Shown here: positions 60,170 through 64,000 of the stretch, one piece after another | How positions within the stretch are numbered: the stretch's first letter is position 1 | Layout: each line of letters opens with the position of its first letter | From: Nocardia paucivorans NBRC 100373 | GTDB lineage: Bacteria > Actinomycetota > Actinomycetes > Mycobacteriales > Mycobacteriaceae | Length of the DNA: 64,000 bases | Reading direction: 5' to 3' | NCBI RefSeq assembly: GCF_000308675.1 | Contig: NZ_BAGE01000048.1 | Span: 1 to 64,000, forward strand | Made by a program: the position numbers and the translations under genes | Notes under the pieces: model-generated | What the model saw: only the letters and a program-made list of their open reading frames with translations | The model's database searches: none | What the model was told of the DNA's origin: nothing

Positions 60170-62224
60170 TCAGCGTCCCTGCGCCAGGCGCGACCGCAGG
60201 TCGGTCACCGTGGTCACGGGCAGATCGCACACCGAACCGCGACAGACATAGGCCGCCGGACCCCCGTCCACCGGCCGGCGCTCGGCGAGCAGCGGTACCG
60301 CGTCGGGCTCGCCCGCCACGATAACCGTGCCACCGGGCGCATGGGCATGCGCGGCCACGAGTAGTTCACCGGCCCGGCTCCGGGCGGAGTCGGCGCCGGA
60401 CGGGACCGCCACGGCGATCTGGAGTGGGCCCTGCAGGGCCGCTTCGGCCACGGTGAGCCACTGCCCCGCCGAACGGGGAGCTCGGGCCAACACCACCGCC
60501 CCACGGGCCAATGTGTGATCCGCGAGCTCGCGATAGCGCCCGGCCCGCGCGGGATCGGCGACGGCGGAGGCGGTCAGCAGCGCTTCGGCGAGTGCCGAGA
60601 CGCCGGCGGGGGTGGCTCCGTCGATGGGATCCCGGGGACGGGCGACCAAGGTCTCGGCGTCGTCGGCGGTGTCGAACCAACTGCCCGAAGCATCCGGATC
60701 GGCGAAATGGGTGATGGCGGCGTCCAACAGTCGCAATCCACGCTCGAGCCACATCACCGAGCCGGTGGCCTGATGCAGGGCGAGTAGGCCGGTGGTCAAC
60801 CAGGCGTAATCCTCGAGAATGCCGGGAGCTGCTCCGGCCGCCCCACCCAGCGACGCGCGCCGCACCCGGTCGTCGACGATATGCTCGGCCAACAGGAATT
60901 CCGCGCAGCGGATCGCCGCGGACAACCAATCCTCGCGGCCGTGGGCGAGGGCGGCCTCGGTGAGCGCGGTGATCGCCATACCGTTCCAGGCGGTGACCAC
61001 CTTGTCGTCGCGTTCGGGCTGCGGCCGACGGTCCCGGGCCGCACGTAGGGCGGTGCGGACCCGTTCGAACCGTTCGCGGTCGTCGGGATCGGTGTATCGG
61101 GTGAGCACCGAACTGCCCTGTTCGAAATTCCCCCCGGTGGTGACGCCGAAGACCTCCGCCGCCCACGTGCCGTCGAGGGGGCCGAGTTCGGCGGTCAGTT
61201 CGGCGGGGGTCCAGACATAGGTGGCGCCCTCGACCCCGGGCAGGCCGGGCTCCAGATGGGTATCGGCATCCAGGGCGGAGGCGAAACCACCGTGCTCGGT
61301 TCCCAGATCGTCGAGCAGGAACTCCACGATCTCCCGGGTGACCCGCGACGACAGCGAATCCCGCGCCGGGTCGAGCCGGGCCAGATGCGCATAGGCGCGC
61401 AGTAGTTGGGCATTGTCGTAGAGCATTTTCTCGAAGTGCGGCACCACCCAGGCGGCATCCACCGAGTAACGGGCGAAACCACCGCGCAACTGGTCGTAGA
61501 TACCGCCGCGGGCCATGGCCTCGGCCGTATGCTCCACCGCCGCCCGCACGGCCGGGTTCGCGGTGCGCTCCCAATGTCGCAGCAGGCCTTCCATCAGGGC
61601 CGACGGCGGGAACTTGGGCGCTCCCCGGAAACCACCGTGCTCGTCGTCGATATCCCGCAGCACCGCCGCGACGGCGTGATCGAGCAGTTCGGGCGTGAGG
61701 GTCAGATCCGTTTCCGGTAGCCCGCCGGCCTGTTCCCGCAGCGCGGCGGAGACCTGCCCGGCGGCCCGGTCCACCTCGTCGCGACGAGTGCGCCAGGTAT
61801 CGGCGACCGCCGTGAGCAACTGGGTGAACGACGGCATACCCCCGCGCGGCGCCTTCGGGTAGTAGGTGCCGCAGTAGAACGGTTCACCGTCGGGGGTGAG
61901 GAAGCAGGTCATCGGCCAGCCGCCCTGACCGGTCATGGCGACAGTGGCGTTCATGTACACCGCATCCAGGTCGGGGCGTTCCTCCCGGTCCACCTTGACA
62001 CAGACGAAGTTGTCGTTCATCAGCGCCGCGGTCGCCTCGTCCTCGAACGACTCGTGCGCCATCACATGGCACCAATGGCAGCTCGCGTAGCCGATCGACA
62101 GCAGAATCGGCACGTCCCGGGCGGCCGCCTCGGCCAATGCCTCGGCGTCCCACTCCCGCCAATGAACGGGATTATCGGCATGCTGGCGCAGATACGGCGA
62201 TGTCGCGCTGCCCAAACGGTTCAC
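60170..62224 (-). CDS. DUF255 thioredoxin-fold / glycosidase-like protein (Rv1084-like)
   Basis: 684 residues from GTG at 62224 with GGAGG eight bases upstream; the longer ATG form was rejected. Residues 1-165 are a thioredoxin fold with SIGYASCHWCHVMAHESFED (CxxC near 48-51) and GGWPMTCFLTPDG. Residues 200-600 are an alpha/alpha-barrel-like region with FARYSVDAAWVVPHFEKMLY and VVTAWNGMAITAL. The family (YyaL/spermatogenesis-associated 20) is widespread with unproven function. Confidence 0.94.
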   Translation of the reverse strand: MNRLGSATSPYLRQHADNPVHWREWDAEALAEAAARDVPILLSIGYASCHWCHVMAHESFEDEATAALMNDNFVCVKVDREERPDLDAVYMNATVAMTGQGGWPMTCFLTPDGEPFYCGTYYPKAPRGGMPSFTQLLTAVADTWRTRRDEVDRAAGQVSAALREQAGGLPETDLTLTPELLDHAVAAVLRDIDDEHGGFRGAPKFPPSALMEGLLRHWERTANPAVRAAVEHTAEAMARGGIYDQLRGGFARYSVDAAWVVPHFEKMLYDNAQLLRAYAHLARLDPARDSLSSRVTREIVEFLLDDLGTEHGGFASALDADTHLEPGLPGVEGATYVWTPAELTAELGPLDGTWAAEVFGVTTGGNFEQGSSVLTRYTDPDDRERFERVRTALRAARDRRPQPERDDKVVTAWNGMAITALTEAALAHGREDWLSAAIRCAEFLLAEHIVDDRVRRASLGGAAGAAPGILEDYAWLTTGLLALHQATGSVMWLERGLRLLDAAITHFADPDASGSWFDTADDAETLVARPRDPIDGATPAGVSALAEALLTASAVADPARAGRYRELADHTLARGAVVLARAPRSAGQWLTVAEAALQGPLQIAVAVPSGADSARSRAGELLVAAHAHAPGGTVIVAGEPDAVPLLAERRPVDGGPAAYVCRGSVCDLPVTTVTDLRSRLAQGR

Positions 62225-62447
62225 TCTGCCAGCCTCCCACACCCGGCGGATGAGATACACGGTCTGCCCGAACCCCCGTCCGGGACGGCCGTGATGGGAC
62301 TACCCGCTCTGGTGAGGATATGCGGCCCGGGTGAGAATTGTGTGTGCCATCGTCCCTGGTCGGGTCTGCCGTGGTCGGAATATTGTTACAGGCCGGCCTC
62401 AAATCCGGCGTCACCTGTCCGGTGATAACAACAGGCAGGAGAGCGCG

Positions 62448-64000
62448 ATGAGTCAACGGCCGGCGATCAACCTGGACGAACTTCGCGCACTCGTCACGAA
62501 CCTGGAACGCCTGATCGCCGAAGCCACCCGGGCCGCCGCTGGTCTGAAGGCCGCCATCGCGACCGCGGAAGCGGCGCATTCCGACGCCGCCCCCGAGACC
62601 GGCCGCGCCGAGCCATCGCAACCGACCGCCACCGATCTCGGCCCCGCGACAGCGGCGCCGTCGCGATGCTCTCCCGCGGGACGCAAGCCGGGACCGACAC
62701 CGTGGTCTCGGCGAAAAGCGGGGGCTCGCCCTGTTGTACGGCCACAGCCGCAACCGGCCGAGGCATCGGCCCGACCGGCGGCGATCGCCGTGTCGGGTAC
62801 GCAGCCATCCGTACCACCGGTATCACCGCCCGCCCGGCAACTCCCCAGGCCGGCCATGCCACCCACGGTTGTTCCACCACCCACCGTCGTTCCTCGGATA
62901 CCGTCGGTCACCACATTGCGCGCGGACCACATCACCCCCGAGCCGGCAACGCCGGAGAACACGGGACCTGCGACCGCTCCACCACACCCCGCCAAGCCTC
63001 GCGCGAACAACTCCGCGCCCGAAGCGGCAATACCCGAGGCCTTGGGACCAACGACCCACCTCCGAGTCGAGCCATCGCCCGAGCTACCCACCAAGTCAGC
63101 GGCCGAACCACCAGTCAAGTCACCGGCCCCGTCACCCGCCGAACCACCGGCCGTGCCACCCGCCAAGTCGTCGGCCGAACCACCAGTCAAGTCACCAGAC
63201 CTGTCATCCGCCGAACCGCCAACGGAACCAACGGCCGTGCAGCCGATCGAACCGCCGGTCGTGTTATCAACCGCGTTACCGGCCGGACCTCCGACCACCG
63301 CGACAAACCGCTCCACCCCCGACAACACACCTCGGGAAACACCCCGACCACAACCCGTCCCGCCCACCACGGAGGTGCCCGTGGTGTCGCCCCTCGTTCC
63401 TCGGCAATCCTTCCCACCCATGTCGAAGCCCGTTGTCCCCGCCGAGATACCGGAATCCACCGCCCTCCGCTCGGACCACACCGCACCAGAACCGACGACA
63501 CCCGAGGACCCGGGACCAACGATCCACCCCCGAGTCGAGCCATCGCCCGAGCCGCCGATCGCGTCACCGGCCGAACCACCGATCGAACTACCGGTCGAAC
63601 CGCCGACCACCGCGACAAAGCCTCCCACCGCCGATGACACACCCCGGGAAACACCCCGATCACAACCTCTCGCTCCGGCCCTGGAGATACCACGTCCCCG
63701 TACCGATATCGGCGGATCCGAGCCGATCCGGTCAGCGACCGACCGGCATGAGGAGCCCACACCTCGACGGACCGAGGGCGCGCCTCACCCGATCGCCGCG
63801 GAGATGAGCACGCGGCACGGGGTGCAGATCGTCGGTTTCGAGGAGACCGGTATCGAGACGGATGTCGTACGAGAGATCGCCGCCGCCATCGACGACCTGC
63901 TCCCGAAGTATCCGATCGCGCTGTGCGGTATCGAGATCACCGCCGTGCCTGCACGCGGCGGGCGAGGAGCGCCCCCCGCGGCACCGCGAGTAGGAGTCGA
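62448..64000 (+). CDS. Proline-rich protein with separate C-terminal domain, partial (right edge)
   Basis: 517 codons are visible, with AGGAGA upstream of the ATG at 62448 and no stop before the edge. Residues 1-45 are a helical segment (INLDELRALVTNLERLIAEA). About residues 50-450 are Pro/Thr/Glu/Ala-rich and probably disordered, with EPPVKSP-like repeats and a larger imperfect duplication: GPTTHLRVEPSPE...TPRETPRPQP recurs as GPTIHPRVEPSPE...TPRETPRSQP. From residue 453 a folded domain begins (GVQIVGFEETGIETDVVREI), cut by the window end. Function unknown; the layout resembles surface or toxin-type proteins with a Pro-rich stalk. Confidence 0.8.
   Translation, partial: MSQRPAINLDELRALVTNLERLIAEATRAAAGLKAAIATAEAAHSDAAPETGRAEPSQPTATDLGPATAAPSRCSPAGRKPGPTPWSRRKAGARPVVRPQPQPAEASARPAAIAVSGTQPSVPPVSPPARQLPRPAMPPTVVPPPTVVPRIPSVTTLRADHITPEPATPENTGPATAPPHPAKPRANNSAPEAAIPEALGPTTHLRVEPSPELPTKSAAEPPVKSPAPSPAEPPAVPPAKSSAEPPVKSPDLSSAEPPTEPTAVQPIEPPVVLSTALPAGPPTTATNRSTPDNTPRETPRPQPVPPTTEVPVVSPLVPRQSFPPMSKPVVPAEIPESTALRSDHTAPEPTTPEDPGPTIHPRVEPSPEPPIASPAEPPIELPVEPPTTATKPPTADDTPRETPRSQPLAPALEIPRPRTDIGGSEPIRSATDRHEEPTPRRTEGAPHPIAAEMSTRHGVQIVGFEETGIETDVVREIAAAIDDLLPKYPIALCGIEITAVPARGGRGAPPAAPRVGV

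Overview
The window looks like chromosomal DNA of a mycolic-acid actinomycete, most likely Nocardia or a close relative. The DNA is GC-rich, GTG and TTG starts are common, and many start/stop codons overlap. Gene content from about 34 kb to 62 kb follows, from memory, the Mycobacterium tuberculosis Rv1084-Rv1111 neighbourhood: DUF255, hemolysin III, cis-prenyltransferase, coaA, glyA, desA2, phoH2, fumC, glpX, DUF4245, xseB, xseA, ispH and DUF6542.

Region 1 (1-23.3 kb, minus strand) is the standout. One reading frame is open for at least 7,609 codons, from an ATG at 22827 to the left edge, where it is still open. The N-terminus resembles CpnT/WXG100-type toxin carriers. It is followed by a Ser/Thr/Ala/Asp-rich linker and then thousands of residues of helical segments. 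These carry seven papain-like (Tox-PL / toxin glutamine deamidase type) modules, about nine degenerate DUF1023-like alpha/beta-hydrolase modules and one complete PP2C-type phosphatase domain. A 110-residue WXG100-like gene sits immediately upstream on the same strand.

Region 2 (23.6-34.0 kb) holds general metabolism and repair genes: cstA with a ybdD partner, an Ada-AlkA fusion glycosylase with ogt, a seven-repeat RCC1-type beta-propeller protein, and sbcD-sbcC.

Region 3 (34.1-47.5 kb) is the conserved mycolata block: DUF6542, ispH, a lipid-droplet-type protein, xseA-xseB, DUF4245, glpX, an LGFP lipoprotein, desA2-like, fumC and phoH2. A Scabin/pierisin-type ADP-ribosyltransferase gene lies between fumC and phoH2, next to several short tandem duplications.

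Region 4 (47-52.5 kb) is a small catabolic/detoxification island: a DUF488 gene, a 90-residue hypothetical gene, DUF779 with an aldehyde dehydrogenase, a limonene-epoxide-hydrolase-like gene with a TetR regulator, and a divergent FAD monooxygenase with operator-like repeats between them.

Region 5 (52.6-62.3 kb) returns to the conserved block: glyA, a DUF885 metallopeptidase-like gene, coaA, cis-prenyltransferase, hemolysin III, a membrane-bound class III adenylate cyclase and a DUF255 thioredoxin-fold protein. The right edge cuts a proline-rich gene with an internal duplication and a separate C-terminal domain. No rRNA, tRNA, CRISPR array or insertion sequence was seen.
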